NCBI GenBank assembly: GCA_035578155.1
Contig: JAPWDM010000008.1
Span: forward strand, 3,183,347-3,247,346
From: Brachynemurus nebulosus
Taxonomy: Eukaryota; Arthropoda; Insecta; Neuroptera; Myrmeleontidae
Direction: 5' to 3'
Length of the DNA: 64,000 bases
Positions 47,280 through 60,393 of the stretch are shown in pieces (the stretch's first letter is position 1; every line of letters starts with the position of its first letter). A model generated the notes under the pieces. That model was not told the origin of the DNA and did no database searches. It saw only the letters and a list, made by a program, of their open reading frames with translations. Made by a program: the position numbers and the translations under genes.

Positions 47280-50200
47280 GCTATGTATATTTAATTTTTG
47301 AAAAATATAATAATTATATATTTTTAAAAATTAAACAAAAAAAAAATTGTTAATATTTTTCCGGAAATTGTTATTTATATTTAAATAAATATCTGTATTC
47401 TATATCTGTATTACTCATTGAATGTTAACCCCCCATCAAAAAAAAAATTCATGAATAATGTTAAATTATAAATTATTTTGCATTTAAAAAAAAAAAATGA
47501 ATTTCAACTTATCTGTGTAGATAGTTTTATGTTAATTATGTATATTGATGTAAAAAAAAAAAATATATACAAGTTATGGTGATGGATTATAATAATTTAG
47601 AAACGCAAAAATGTATTATAATTATATTGTCACTGTAATTATACCTATCATTCCAATATAATGAAACATTTTTTAAATTTTAGTTTAGAAAAGTTGCATA
47701 GTTGTTAAATTTTGTCCGCTTTGTCAACAAAAAAACAACATATAATAGAAAAGTATATTCAAATTATGTTGAATTGTAAAAAGTTTATTATAAACAAAAT
47801 AAATAAAATTGTTTTAAACTCACAATTAATTGATTTTTATTTCCTTTAATTATCGTAGAAAAAATATTCCCAGACACTTTTGTAGGTTTCCTTCTTTTTT
47901 GTCCTTGTCGTACACTTTTCAACACTACACTGTCACGGATGTGACAATTTTGTTTGCGCGTAGAGTACATAAAGTATAATATTTTATTGACAATTTTGAT
48001 CTTGTGTGATATCGATTCGTATTGATTAAAAATATTCGATATTGTTCTACCATATAATGCAGTGCGCAAACTCCAAGATCATACCATATTTTCGTCTCTG
48101 GTCCTTTTTAAAAAAAAAAAAGGTGTTTCAGTTTTAGTTTTACATACGATTCTTTCGGCAAAAGGTAATTTACTTAAACGTTTAAATAGTTAGTTTAGTA
48201 TATCTTTGAACAAAAAATTAAATTACATATTTCGATTTTTAATATACTTATTAGAAAATAAAATTATAAAGTAGGCTCTGCTTTTGCATGCGTAATAATT
48301 TCAACCGGGCGTATTAATACAGTCTTATTACTGCATGGGATCAACGCGTAGAAACGATCTCAGGTACACACTCACTTGTGTTTTTGTACAAGTAGGTAAA
48401 AGACGCTTTCGTCATTCGCTCTGTATAATACCTTTATTATTGTATTAGAACAAGGATGACGCAATCTCATATTTTTTTTCTTTTACTTTTGAAACATAAT
48501 TTTATTTTTAAACTCTAACCAAGTAATGTAACGATGTGTATTTTACAAAAATTCTGTTTAATTTTCATTAACAAATAATTTTACAATATGGCGTATCCGA
48601 TTTGGAGTTCGGAAGCACAAGATGGCGTGTTTGGGTAATAATTTAAAAATTTCTCTTATTATTTTAATATAAATATTTTATAGGATTGGTTCCATTATAC
48701 CAATCCTATTCTTTATGCATTGAAACACTATCGTGTTTCAAATTTATATAATATCGTCTTTTTCTCAGTTAAATGTAATTGATCATTTCTGTTGAAAAAT
48801 CATTTCGATATTTAGATTTAGTATTGTAAAATTATGTAAAATTCTATTTTTTTATCGTAACAAAATTTATTTACCATTAATATAAAATTTCTCTTTAAAA
48901 AAAATTATTATGTAACTTATTCGCCATTTTGAATATCTTGAGTATCTTGTTAGTACGTTTTAAATTTTGAAATATTATGTAAAATTCTTACCATAGGCGT
49001 GTTTCAATATAAATTCATATTCTTTCAGCCCCTTTTTTTAAAATGTTGTTAAAAAAAAAACATGTGCTTTACTTGTTAACTTGTGTAACTTATTTATAAA
49101 AAAAACTTATTTAATATTAAATAAAATTAGTTTTTAAATTTAATTTCTAAAATTATTATTTACGATTTCCTACATACCATATTTACAGAAAAATAACCAG
49201 TTCATTTCTTAGAATTTGGGGCGTTCGATAAAAAAAAACCTTTTTACATTCTCAAACCTTTTTTTAATTCTTTTACGTCCCTATGTACATACTGTTTTGG
49301 GCCCAGCAGTTGATTTTGGGGAATAGTCCCTAGTCCAGGAGCCGTGTCTTCTCATAGTAGGGGAGCCGATCCCCCTTAATTTAATTCAATTCAAATTTCT
49401 TTATAATTTTAATTTTATTTAATGACACCGTCAATTAAGATTGCATTAACTTAAATTAGATTTCATTAACACCTTCATTAGATTTAATTAATTAACCAAT
49501 ACTCAATATTAAAATCTTATTACATGTATTCCATCACTCTTTAATATTTTTTTTTTTTAATTTTTTTTTTTGGTGTCAACACCAGTGTCCTTAATCAGTG
49601 GTTTTTATTTAATTTTTTAAATATTTGACATAATAATATTTCATCTTCACAAAGTTAAAAAAAATATGCAATACTGTAAAGGAAAGTGAAATATGTTATT
49701 TTAAATTAGAATAAACTATTTTCGTTTGATTTTAACTGATTTGAAAATTCTAAGCAGTACATATTGACATCCACTGATTTTTGTTTTTCAAAATTATATT
49801 TTTAATAGTATTAACTATTTTGCAATGAATCCAGTCATTCAGTTATTTTATGTATATGTTTACAATTAAGTTATATCATTAATGTCATTTGTTTTCGGTT
49901 TTTTTAAGAAATATTCTTCTGTAATCAAATTATTATTGAATAAACAGAATTTACATAAAAATATAAAATAGTGTTATTAACTTATTATTAATTTATTATT
50001 ATTTCGTACCCTAATGTTCAATTAGTACCCTATGCACTATTTATTTGTTTGACTGTAATTAGAAAAAGACAATCATACGTTGACAAAGAAACTATTAAAA
50101 GTGTCTGGGAATATTTTTTCAACTATAATCCTAATTCAAGCTGACATGTTCTGGTCATATTTGTCAAAAACAAGGATTTTTCTTAAAAACAAAAATCAAA

Positions 50201-50797
50201 TTATGCAAAATGGCGTCCTTTAAAAATTTTTGCTACGAAAACTATCCTTTTTTAATTAAAAAACATCCTATAGCATAGAACTGTATGTAATATTTTAACA
50301 ATAAAAATTCTTAAGCGGTCAGTCATGTTAGCGGGTAAGTATCGAATACGTGTCTGATCAATGGTTTTATCTCAAGTGTCGTATAGACCTGTCGCCCGCC
50401 AAGAATATGAGTTATTTCAGTAAAAAAATAATTTACGAATTGTTTATAATTTTTTTTAAGAGGGGGCGGCGTTAGCGCACAAAGTTTGGAAACCGCTGGT
50501 CTAAATAATTTAAAAAAAAAAAGAACGGACAAAAAAATAAAATACAAACATTACTCTTCGAAAAATTATTTTCCAAAAATTATTAACAAATACTATTTTT
50601 ATAGTAGCAATTTTTGTATCATTCATAAATTATTTTCAATTTAATAAAGTAAATTTTTACTCGAAAAAGAACAAAAATGTTTACATTTACCTAATTAATT
50701 TCTTAAAATTGAAGTTCCTTTCCCTTTTAACTTGTAACAAATAACTATTCTGTAAGTTTCATTCATTCCCTAAATTTTTTCTAATAAGGGACTTCAA
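47280..50797. other. AT-rich intergenic DNA with weak gene relics
   Basis: No complete gene. A 20-base phrase AAAGTGTCTGGGAATATTTT occurs inverted near 47870 and direct near 50100; in one frame both read KSVWEYFF, the opening of a BED-type zinc finger, so both may be transposase-exon relics. 49200-49380 contains a more GC-balanced stretch without a readable frame. Nothing else is supported. Confidence 0.3.
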
Positions 50798-50994
50798 ATG
50801 TATTTATTTGGCGGTTGTACAGCATCTTGCACGCAAGCAAGGTCGATAATGGTTGATAACTATTTTACCCAGCCCATATTAGCCATATTATATCACCATC
50901 GAATTAATGGTAAAAACCATAGACCATATACATGGACACTTAACTCAAAAACAGAAGAATTAACAAAATTGGCCAGGAAAATGGCAGTTATTAG

Positions 50995-51286
50995 GTTTTC
51001 TTTTTTTACCACTCGTGGCGTTAATATTCCTCATCAACTGATGTGAATATAGCGAATATAGTTAGAAAAACTGAATGTAAATAGACTTTGAAGTATCAAG
51101 TTAGCGTAACATGGACATTCTTAACTCCAATTGTTGACCCAATTTAGAAATGATTTCAAAAATCTTATAAGCTTGTTTTTTAAATAAATACGAACAATTT
51201 ATTCAGCTTAATTTTAAATCAATAATATCAAAATGGGCTGGGTATGTGGTGTAAAAAATTGTTCTAGTGACAGTGTAATTGATAAA
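50995..51286 (+). repeat. Repeat X with THAP-like exon T2 (first part)
   Basis: Starts ACCACTCGTGGCGTTAATAT and ends in a short exon: the ATG at 51233 opens MGWVCGVKNCSSDS and is interrupted at 51287 by an insertion. The exon resumes at 52201 (KRHKEINLK) after a TAAA duplication. The same block is at 60358-60704 without the insertion, inverted with it at 56397-56940, and inverted at 25508-26170. Confidence 0.55.
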
Positions 51287-52196
<910 letters not shown>

Positions 52197-52434
52197 TAAA
52201 AAGCGACACAAGGAAATAAATTTGAAAGGACCCACAAGGAAAAGCAAGTAAACTAAATAAATTTTATTTTAATAATATTGAAATTTGTTCTTTATGATAT
52301 AACAATAAAACTATTTCAAGTAATATTCAAACTACCGCTTTGGTACACAAGGAACACTAATGCCCTCTTATTTTTATATACTTTTTTTAAATGCATTGAG
52401 TTCGATCACCTTCTTATAGTCGCCATGGTAAAAA

Positions 52435-53889
52435 TTATAAGGTGAAAACTGTAACATTGTGAGTTCTTTTATGTCTTCTGAAATTACTTGAATCATTAAA
52501 CCTTTTCGAACATATATTACACTGATAAGGTTTTTCACCACTGTGAATTCTTTCATGTGTTTTTAAAATACTTGACGTAGCAAACGTTTTAGTACATATG
52601 TTACATTCGTATGGTTTTTCACCACTATGTATTCTTTCATGTATTTCTAAATCACCCGACTGAGTAAATTTTCTCGTACACATTTTACATTTGTATGGTT
52701 TGTCACCACTGTGAACTCGTTCATGTTTTTTTAAATTACTTGACTGATTAAACGTTTTAGAACACACATTACACTGATATGGTTTCCCACCCCTGTGAAT
52801 TCTTTCATGTATTTCTAAATCACCTGACTGAGTAAATTTTCTCGTACATATTTTACATTTGTATGGTTTGTCACCACTGTGAACTCGTTCATGTTTTTTT
52901 AAATTACTTGACTGATTAAACGTTTTAGAGCACACATTACATTCATAAGGTTTTTCACCACTGTGAAGTCTTTCATGTGTTTTTAAATAACTTGAATCAC
53001 TAAATGTTTTAGAACACATATAACATTCGTATGGTTTTTCACCACTGTGTACTCTTTCATGTCTTTTAAAACTACTTAAATCACTAAATGTTTTAGAACA
53101 AATATTACACTGATATGGTTTTTCATCACTGTGAAGTCTTTCATGTCTTTTTAAATAACTTGAATCACTAAATGTTTTAGAACACATATAACATTCGTAT
53201 GGATTTTCACCACTATGTACTCTTTCATGTCTTTTAAAACTACTTAATATTCTAAATGTTTTAGAACAAATATTACACTGATATGGTTTTTCACCACTAT
53301 GAATTAATTCATGCCTTTTTAAATTATCCTTTCGATTAAATGTTTTATTACATGTATCACAGTGAAATAGTTTTTCGTCAACACTTGCAATCTGATGTTC
53401 TGTTAAATCTCTCGAATCATGTTCATCTACTTCATCTTCTTCAATTTTCATTTCCGTATGTAAACTATTTAAATCCAGCAAAGATTCACTCAACTCCTAA
53501 AATATTATTATAATTATGTATTTTGATTATATTTCAGAATTTTATGCTGTTATTTTTAATCCAAATCTAATACTTACTAGTTTTATATTTTGCTCTTGTA
53601 AATCTGTAAGGTTTTTTTTATCTGCCAAACTATTATTTTCTTGGGCCAATTTAATTGGTTCAAAAACTTTTGTTTCTGTTGATAAAATTAAATTATTTTC
53701 AAACGCTTCATCTTTTTCCACTTTAATTTCAAATGTGTGAAAATTTTCATGGCTCGGTCTAATCACTTCATCGTTCTCCACTTTAATTTTATTTGCATGG
53801 TCAGTTTCACGGACCGGTTCATTCACTTCATCTTTCTCCACTTTAATTAAAACTGTATGAAAACCGAATTCATTGACCGAATTCTCCAT
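52435..53889 (-). CDS. ZNF-A2: 11-finger C2H2 protein, two exons
   Basis: Exon 1 53889-53578 (104 codons, donor GTAAGT) and exon 2 53496-52435, phase 0, 457 residues. Exon 1 carries IKVEKDEV, IKVENDEV and EIKVEKDEA; exon 2 opens with EMKIEEDEVDE and then eleven fingers with HSGEKPY linkers. Fingers 2-3/4-5 (YQCNIC then YECYMC) and 6-7/8-9 (NQSSNL then TQSGDL) are internal duplications, so the array grew by copying two-finger blocks. All zinc ligands are kept. It lies in the segmental duplication shared with ZNF-A3 and is probably functional. Confidence 0.88.
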
Positions 53890-54737
53890 TTCAGATTTCT
53901 GTTTTTACACAATTTAAAAACAATACACAAATTTGAAATTACACAAGTTACACAGTCCTTAAAATAGTTGATAAAGTGACGTGCACAATGCACATGATGC
54001 ACATCTATCACACAAAGCTTATGGAGGGTAGATATAAAGGAGCACCATCGGCACCATCTCTGTATTAAAAAGTGTCCATTCAAGGGTGTAAATAATGGCG
54101 GCGCTACTGTAGCAAAAGGATAAATTTAGAGAAGTAAACAAGGAAAGAAAAACCATAGAGGGTAGATATCAGGAGGACTATCTTGGCCGGAAAACAATTG
54201 AAAAATAGTTCAAAAAGTGTCCAGTTTTAAGTACTAAGTAACAGTTCAAAAACTCGCCAGAATAGCGCTAGAGTAGCAAAAGGGTATGAAATGAACTTTA
54301 TAGTTGTCGACGGAGTGAATTGTGCTGTTTAATGACCTATAAAAACTTCGCTGTGAAACACGTTGAAAGTGATTCATAATTAACTAATGAACTTTTAATG
54401 TCTGTTAGTGATTTTTTTGTGTTGTTTTATAAAAATTTTTAAAATAGTAAAACAATTATATGTAACAATTATAATAAAAAAAGGGAATTTTGTAGAGGAC
54501 TACAACATGCGATTTTTTTTTTTAAACGGTAAAAACAAAGGAATAGTGGTGGAAATTTTAAATTATGAAAAGTTAAAGCGCGGTAGCATATTTTTGTTTT
54601 GGAAAACTCAAATTTATCAATATTTTTCACAATTTTTTATAATGGCAACTATACGATATAGCACATATTATAAAGCAAGTTAGTGTATAATTTATTTATA
54701 GGAAACGGTAAAAATAACAAAACATTGTGAAATACAC
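53890..54737. repeat. ZNF-A2 upstream region with AGGGTAGATATCAGGA repeats
   Basis: The first 100 bp is the leader shared with ZNF-A3. 54018-54145 and 54153-54690 are copies of an element with GGGTAGATAT.AGGAG and GCGCTA..GTAGCAAAAGGGTA wording that recurs at 63655-64000. No gene is seen. Confidence 0.45.
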
Positions 54738-55457
54738 GGTTCTGATACCTTAGCACCCCAGCAATTATTTTTTGAAATTTTATCTTCTCTTATCGTTAGT
54801 TCGTCGTTTGTTCTTTATTGTTAGTCAGTTATTATTGTTTGTTCGTATATTGTTTATTTATAAAAAATTACATAAAAATGCAAACTCAGACTAGCGCCCC
54901 CACATACTAATTATGGTTTTTTTTAATTTCTACTGGCCTTTTATTATGAATAAACGTTTGTTCTTATATAAACGACGTTTGTTCTATCATCAAAGTGACT
55001 TCTTTCGGCTTTAATTAACAATTTTTTTACATTTTTTAATTAGTTCAATTGTCATGGCATAGTAGTAGCATTGCGCATGCGCCAATTTTACTTTTAAGCG
55101 GTTCTCATCAATTGGCGGATTCGCAATGCTACTACTATGCCAAGACAATTGAACTAATTAAAAAATGTAAAAAATTGTTAATTAAAGCCGAAAGAAGTCA
55201 CTTTGAGGATAGAACAAACGTCGTTTATATAAGAACAAACGTTTATTCATAATAAAAGGCCAGTAGAAATAAAAAAAACCATAATTAGTATGTGGGGGCG
55301 CTAGTCTGAGTTTGCATTTTTATGTAATTTTTTATAAATAAACAATATACGAACAAACAATAATAAATGACGAACAATAAAGAACAAACGACGAACTAAC
55401 GATATGAGAAGATAAAATTTCAAAAAGTAATTGTTGGGGTGCTAAGGTATCGGAACC
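54738..55457. mobile_element. Palindromic fold-back MITE, 9-bp TSD GAAATACAC
   Basis: 720 bp made of two nearly identical inverted arms of about 340 bp with a spacer near 55080-55115. Ends GGTTCTGATACCTTAGC and GGTTCCGATACCTTAGC. Exact 9-bp duplication GAAATACAC at 54729-54737 and 55458-55466. Mutator-like by duplication length and long arms. Non-coding. Confidence 0.82.
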
Positions 55458-55492
55458 GAAATACACTTACGTATAACTAGTAAAATAAATAA

Positions 55493-55495
<3 letters not shown>

Positions 55496-55574
<79 letters not shown>
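55496..55574. repeat. (TA)n microsatellite
   Basis: A TA dinucleotide run that has replaced the coding sequence after the first 24 codons of the ZNF-B fragment on the minus strand. Confidence 0.9.
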
Positions 55575-55649
55575 GTTTTGTAAATTTTCTTCCTCTTTTA
55601 TTTTAACAGTAAATGGATCAATCATTGATCTAGATTGTTTATTTTCCAT
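55575..55649 (-). pseudogene. ZNF-B4 5' fragment
   Basis: The ATG at 55649-55647 opens the family start MENKQSRS, then [13 protein letters not shown], after which the frame enters the TA repeat. The leader upstream (FPRKKK-like codons before the Met) also matches ZNF-B1 and B2. No fingers remain next to it. A finger-only fragment of the same family lies about 4.3 kb away at 59895-60393 in the same orientation, possibly the other half of a gene broken by insertions. Confidence 0.6.
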
Positions 55650-55927
55650 TTTCTTTTTTCTTCGAATATTTAATGATAAATTTTTGACAAATTTAAAAGG
55701 TTTCAAACTTTTTTATGTCCTTTTATACATTTTTATGTTGGTAGTACGCGTAGTACGCGGTAGTAACAGAACCAACAGAATAGAGAACAGAGTAATAAGA
55801 CGCGTATGTGGCGTATGTCGTGAAATAATTTTAAAAAATCGACCAAGAGCGAATTGGGCTCGCACATCTAGGGTCCCGTTCAGTGAGCAATTATTAGATC
55901 AAATTAACTTTTTTTTTATATTTTATG

Positions 55928-55929
<2 letters not shown>

Positions 55930-56013
<84 letters not shown>

Positions 56014-56027
56014 CATTCGCTATGTTT

Positions 56028-56103
<76 letters not shown>
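55930..56103. repeat. (TA)n microsatellites flanking ATTCGCTATG
   Basis: Two TA runs separated by CATTCGCTATGTTTATATAT. The flanking word AAACATAGCGAATTT belongs to the TACCCCTGTCGC palindrome family, so the expansion appears to have begun inside that element. Confidence 0.8.
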
Positions 56104-56108
<5 letters not shown>

Positions 56109-56393
56109 ATAGCGAATTTCGATTCACAAAAGTACGTTTGCTCGGAAACTAGTTGATATAGAGTAATTGTAAATAAAAAAGACCTTCTTTATGTGATTTT
56201 TCCGCCTAATTCCGCCAAATTTTTTACACGAAAAATTTCATTTCACGAAAACAATTTGGCGGAATGAGGTGGAAAAATCACATAAAGAAGGTCTTTTTTA
56301 TTTACAATTACTCTATATCAACTAGTTTCCGAGAAAAACGTACTTTTGTAAACGGAAATTCGCTATGTTATGAAGGATGTTGCGACAGGGGTA
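56104..56393. mobile_element. TACCCCTGTCGC palindrome, second copy (left end lost)
   Basis: Same palindrome as 51287-51595; the right end GCGACAGGGGTA is intact, the left end has been replaced by TA repeats. It sits at the same point of the THAP-like exon as the 51-kb copy. Confidence 0.65.
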
Positions 56394-56941
56394 TTTATCA
56401 ATTACACTGTCACTAGAACAATTTTTTACACCACATACCCAGCCCATTTTGATATTATTGATTTAATAACTTCTTCGCTACGAATTTTTAAAAATGTTTA
56501 AACGTCAATGAGCATACTTTTGTTCAGCATACTGGACAAAGATTTAAACAAGCGTTTATTTTAATTGAAAATTTTAATCTTACGTCTTTAAGCAAGCGTA
56601 TTTTAGTGATTTTAAATAATATTAAGAAGTTTTCAATTATTTCTCAATTAAAAAATAATGTTAACATAACCTAAATTTGATGTACAATATATTGTACATC
56701 GGTAGCGACGAGGTTAAAATTAAGCTGAATAAATTGTTCGTATTTATTTAAAAAACAAGTTTATAAGATTTTTGAAATCATTTCTAAATTGGGTCAAAAA
56801 TTGGAGTTAAGAATGTCCATGTTACGCTAACTTGATACTTCAAAGTCTATTTACATTCAGTTTTTCTAACTATATTCGCCATATTCGCTATATTCACATC
56901 AGTTGATGAGGAATATTAACGCCACGAGTGGTAAAAAAACA
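56394..56941 (-). repeat. Repeat X with THAP-like exon T3, inverted
   Basis: Minus-strand ATG at 56447 opens MGWVCGVKNCSSDS and the exon is broken after VIDK by the palindrome, exactly as in T2. It continues upstream to GCCACGAGTGGTAAAAAAAC, where the Tc1 element is inserted at TA. Confidence 0.55.
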
Positions 56942-56943
56942 TA

Positions 56944-58572
56944 CAGTGGTGGCCAAAAAAATAGGTGTAAGCTATTTTTTAATTTTTTTGGCCAATAATG
57001 AGTTTGCCAATATTTTTATATTGTTTCGTTAAATTAATTTAGTATCACGTATATCATCTGAAAAATTTAAAATTATAAATGTTGTTTCGTTTTGTTAAAA
57101 AATAAAATAATACGTTTTATCTCTGGTCAGTAAAATAGGTGTACATATTACGTATTATACATGAATCATCACATCTAAACATGCTTCAACAAGTTTCAGT
57201 AGCATTACTTAACTAAAAAATAATAATAAAAGATAAATTTCATTTGTTTTAATTTTGTTATACTGTAAAACATTGTAACAATGGGACGTGGAAAACACAC
57301 GACAAAATTTGAACGAAATTTAATATTAAAATTACGTTCGGAGGGTAAAACATACAAAAGAAATCGCTCGAACGTTGCAGTGTTCGCAAAATAAAATTAC
57401 GAACGCTTTAAAACCTGAAAAAATAAGAGAAACTCGCGGTCGCCCTAAAAAAACAACATCTCAATTAGATAGACGTATTTTAAGATGCATTAAAAGTGAT
57501 CCATTTATGCCTTCTACTCAAATTAAAAAAGAACTAAAACTTGAAGTAAGTGTAAGAACGATCAGGCGTCGTTTACAGTCGTTTAATTTTCATGGTAGAA
57601 CTCCGAGAAAGGTTCCTAATTTAAGTAAAAAGAACATACGACAAAGGTTATCATTTTGCAAGAAAATGTTGAATTCAGAAAATCCAAGAAATTGGAATAA
57701 TGTTCTTTTTCTGACGAAACTAAAATAAATTTATTTTGTTCTGATGGAAGAAAGTATGTAAGAAGACAGCCAAATCAAGATCCAGCTCCAAAGAACACAT
57801 TAAAAACCGTTAAGCATGATGGTGGTAATATTAAAATTTGGGGTTGCTTTTCAAGTCAAGGTCCAGGTCCACTATTTTGGATTAAAGAAAGTTTGACAAA
57901 AGAACTTTATGTCGAAATAATGGAAACTACAATGCTACCGTACGCTGAAGAGAACTTACCTCTTAAATGGACTTTTCAAATGGATAATGACCCCAAACAC
58001 ACGGCAGCGTATACAAAACACTGGTTTAATAGAAACAAAATTGACGTTTTACAATGGCCTTCCCAATCGCCCGATCTCAACCCTATAGAAAACTTATGGG
58101 GAGAGTTGAAACGAAGAATTTCTGCTGAAAAACCGTCCAACAAAGACGAACTCTGGGAACTTGTTCGTAGAGAATGGCAGAAGATTCCCACTGAAATTTG
58201 CCGAAACCTTGTAAGCTCCATGACCAGAAGATGTCAAGAATTAATAAAGAGTAAAGGTCAGACGACAAAATATTAATGATTAGTAAACGTAAATTTATTA
58301 TAACATTATTAACTTTTAAGCACGTTTTTTAAAAATTAGTTCCTTTGCATGACACACCTATTATTTTGACCAGCATAAAATTATAATCAATGTAAAAAAT
58401 AATTATTTCTAAGTTGTAGGGAAATGAATTATTTATTTTTATATTATCATTTGTAAACTTTTAACATAGTGTAACATAGAATAATTAAAAAACTTATTTT
58501 TTTAAATAAATTAGTTCTGAAATTTACAATTACATTTCATTAATGATCTTACACCTATTTTTTTGGCCACTG
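56944..58572 (+). mobile_element. Tc1-like transposon, complete ends, dead transposase
   Basis: 1629 bp flanked by TA (56942-56943 and 58573-58574). Ends CAGTGGTGGCCAAAAAAATA and, from the right, CAGTGGCCAAAAAAATAGG. The transposase starts at 57280 (MGRGKHTTKF). An extra A near 57356 shifts the frame before the helix-turn-helix; a missing T near 57708 shifts it again just before the first catalytic Asp (SDETK). The helix-turn-helix (QCSQNKITNAL, then a GRPKK AT-hook-like motif), the second Asp (QMDNDPKHTA) and Glu (NPIENLWGELK) are visible, with 34 residues between the Asp and Glu, so DD34E. Only two lesions suggest fairly recent arrival. Confidence 0.92.
57280..58276 (+). pseudogene. Tc1-family transposase, two frameshifts
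   Basis: Coding remnant of the element at 56944-58572: frame 1 from 57280 to about 57357, frame 2 to about 57708, frame 3 to the stop at 58276. It would have cut and rejoined DNA at TA sites. Apart from the two one-base changes the reading frames are clean, with no internal stop codons in frames 2 and 3. Confidence 0.85.
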
Positions 58573-58888
58573 TATATGTAGTATACATATATAGCCAAAT
58601 GGATATGAAAAAAACGTCCCAACATCACGGTGCAGATTTGGAAGTATTTTGTTCGTTTTGCGCAAACGCGACTTTTTTGGTGGTAATATGAACCAATCTG
58701 AACAGTAAACACGGTAAACACTAATTGATGCATCTGCGCAAAACAACTGAAGTGCCTCTACCCGATGTCTATCCGTCTCACTTCATCGGAACCACTGCTT
58801 CTTATAGGGATTGGCCATATAGTTATAATACATATATGTAAAAAAAGAGAACCTAAAACTGCCATATATAGAGTAGCAATATAGAGTA

Positions 58889-59389
58889 GCAACTTAACCC
58901 TAATTTTTAACAAAAAGCGACCACGAGCGTTCTAGTGGCTGATTTTTCTTTTAATCGATTCAAAATTTAAAAAGGAATAAAAAATTCCAATACTATTTTT
59001 TTACCAAATGCCGGCGTCACTGTGAAAAGTTGAAATTAATGAAAGTAATAGGTAAGATACATGTATAAATTTTGTATTTGTAGTATTTTCTAAGCACAAT
59101 TGATATATAAAAAAAAAAAATTATAACATTTTTTTAGAGAGAGAAAAAACTATTGATAAATATGATATTTTAGAATGAATACGTAGACTAAAATGAGACA
59201 TTTATAAGAATACCTGTCAAATTATTTATTTTTATCAATTTTTAGCATTAAAGCCGTAATTTAATCAAAAAATAGTATTTGAATTTTATATTTTATTTTA
59301 AATTCTGCATCAATTAAAGAAAAAACCAGTCACTAGAACGCTCGTGGCAACTTTTCCAATTGCTAAGCAACTTTTTAAGGGTAAGTTGC
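58889..59389 (-). mobile_element. MITE-T copy 2 (TA target)
   Basis: 501 bp, TA on both sides, ends GCAACTTAACCCT and GCAACTTACCCTT, inverted relative to 43211-43636. It also carries a CACTAGAACGCTCG word near its right end, the complement of the one near its left end. Confidence 0.7.
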
Positions 59390-59391
59390 TA

Positions 59392-59890
59392 GCCTAATAG
59401 TGTTAGTTTGGTGTTTGCGTCTGTGTGCGTATTCACACACACTACTACAACACACGTACTATGAGACAGACCAACCTGTCCAGTCCAAGTAACAATGTCT
59501 AACAATGTATTACAATGCACTGTGTGTTCGGGGACGGACACCGACTGACTACATGTCTTAAGCCGTGTCGGGCTCACTCTCGGCTCACCACTAGTTACAA
59601 TTTTTATTGATAATTTCTTAATTTTTATAATTTTAAATTAATCCAGGATCGTAAAAAATAAGTGACGGGACTAGTGTATTTTTTTATGCCTCGTGTGAAT
59701 TGTTTCTGATCCTGAGCCGTTCACGCAACAAACTTTACGCTCGGGATTAAAAGTGACACTTTAGTCGGTTGATGTTTAATTGACAATACAACAGAATTTG
59801 TTGCACATTAAATGATGCACATAATTTCTGTTATGGCTAAATATTAAACCACCACTCCATTTGATTTTCCAATATCACATATGAATTGTT
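59392..59890. other. Intergenic, old repeat
   Basis: 59500-59585 resembles 1065-1140 (GGACACCGACTGACTACATG against GGACACGGACTGACTAATGC). Otherwise nothing recognised. Confidence 0.35.
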
Positions 59891-59894
59891 TTCC

Positions 59895-60393
59895 TCCTCG
59901 CGTGTATTGTTTTATGATATTTCAAACTGTTTGAATGAGAAAATGTTTTAAAACATATATCATCACATTTTTATGGTTTTTCTCCCGTATGTATTCGTTC
60001 ATGTTTTTGTAAATTACCTAATTCAGAAAATGTTTTAAAACATGTATCGCATTTGAATGGTTTTTCTCCTGTATGCGTTCTTTCATGTTTCCTTAAATTG
60101 CCTAACTGTGAAAATGTTTTAAAACATGTATCACATTTGAATGGTTTCTCTCCTGTATGTGTTCTTTCATGTTTTCGTAAAGTAGATGAATCAGAAAATT
60201 TTTTGAAGCATGTTTTGCATTTGAATGGTTTTTCTTCTGTATGTGTTCTTTCATGTGTTTTTAAATTACTTGACGTAGAAAATGTTTTAAAACATATATC
60301 ACATTTGAATGGTTTTTCACCTGTATGTGTTCTTTTATGTGATTTCAAATGATATGGTTTTTTATCACTCGTGGCGTTAATATTCCTCATCAA
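59895..60393 (-). pseudogene. ZNF-B fragment, about five fingers, no N-terminus
   Basis: Minus-strand frame 60393-59971 begins in repeat sequence, enters a partial finger (HLKSHKRTH) and has four complete FKC.xCFKTFS fingers with HT(G/E)EKPF linkers. A TAA then follows GEKP at about 59971, although a further finger ([14 protein letters not shown]) is readable after a small insertion. The B-family N-terminus is missing, and repeat X abuts the 5' side. Non-functional as it stands. Confidence 0.75.

Noticed and set aside
53516..53740. ORF opposite ZNF-A2 exon 1
   Set aside because: Antisense shadow of a coding exon conserved in three paralogues.
54738..55457. CRISPR-like or RNA gene hairpin
   Set aside because: A single large palindrome with 9-bp target duplication; no repeat-spacer array. 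It is a fold-back MITE.
55684..56110. Long Tyr-Ile open frames
   Set aside because: They are translations of (TA)n microsatellites on both strands.
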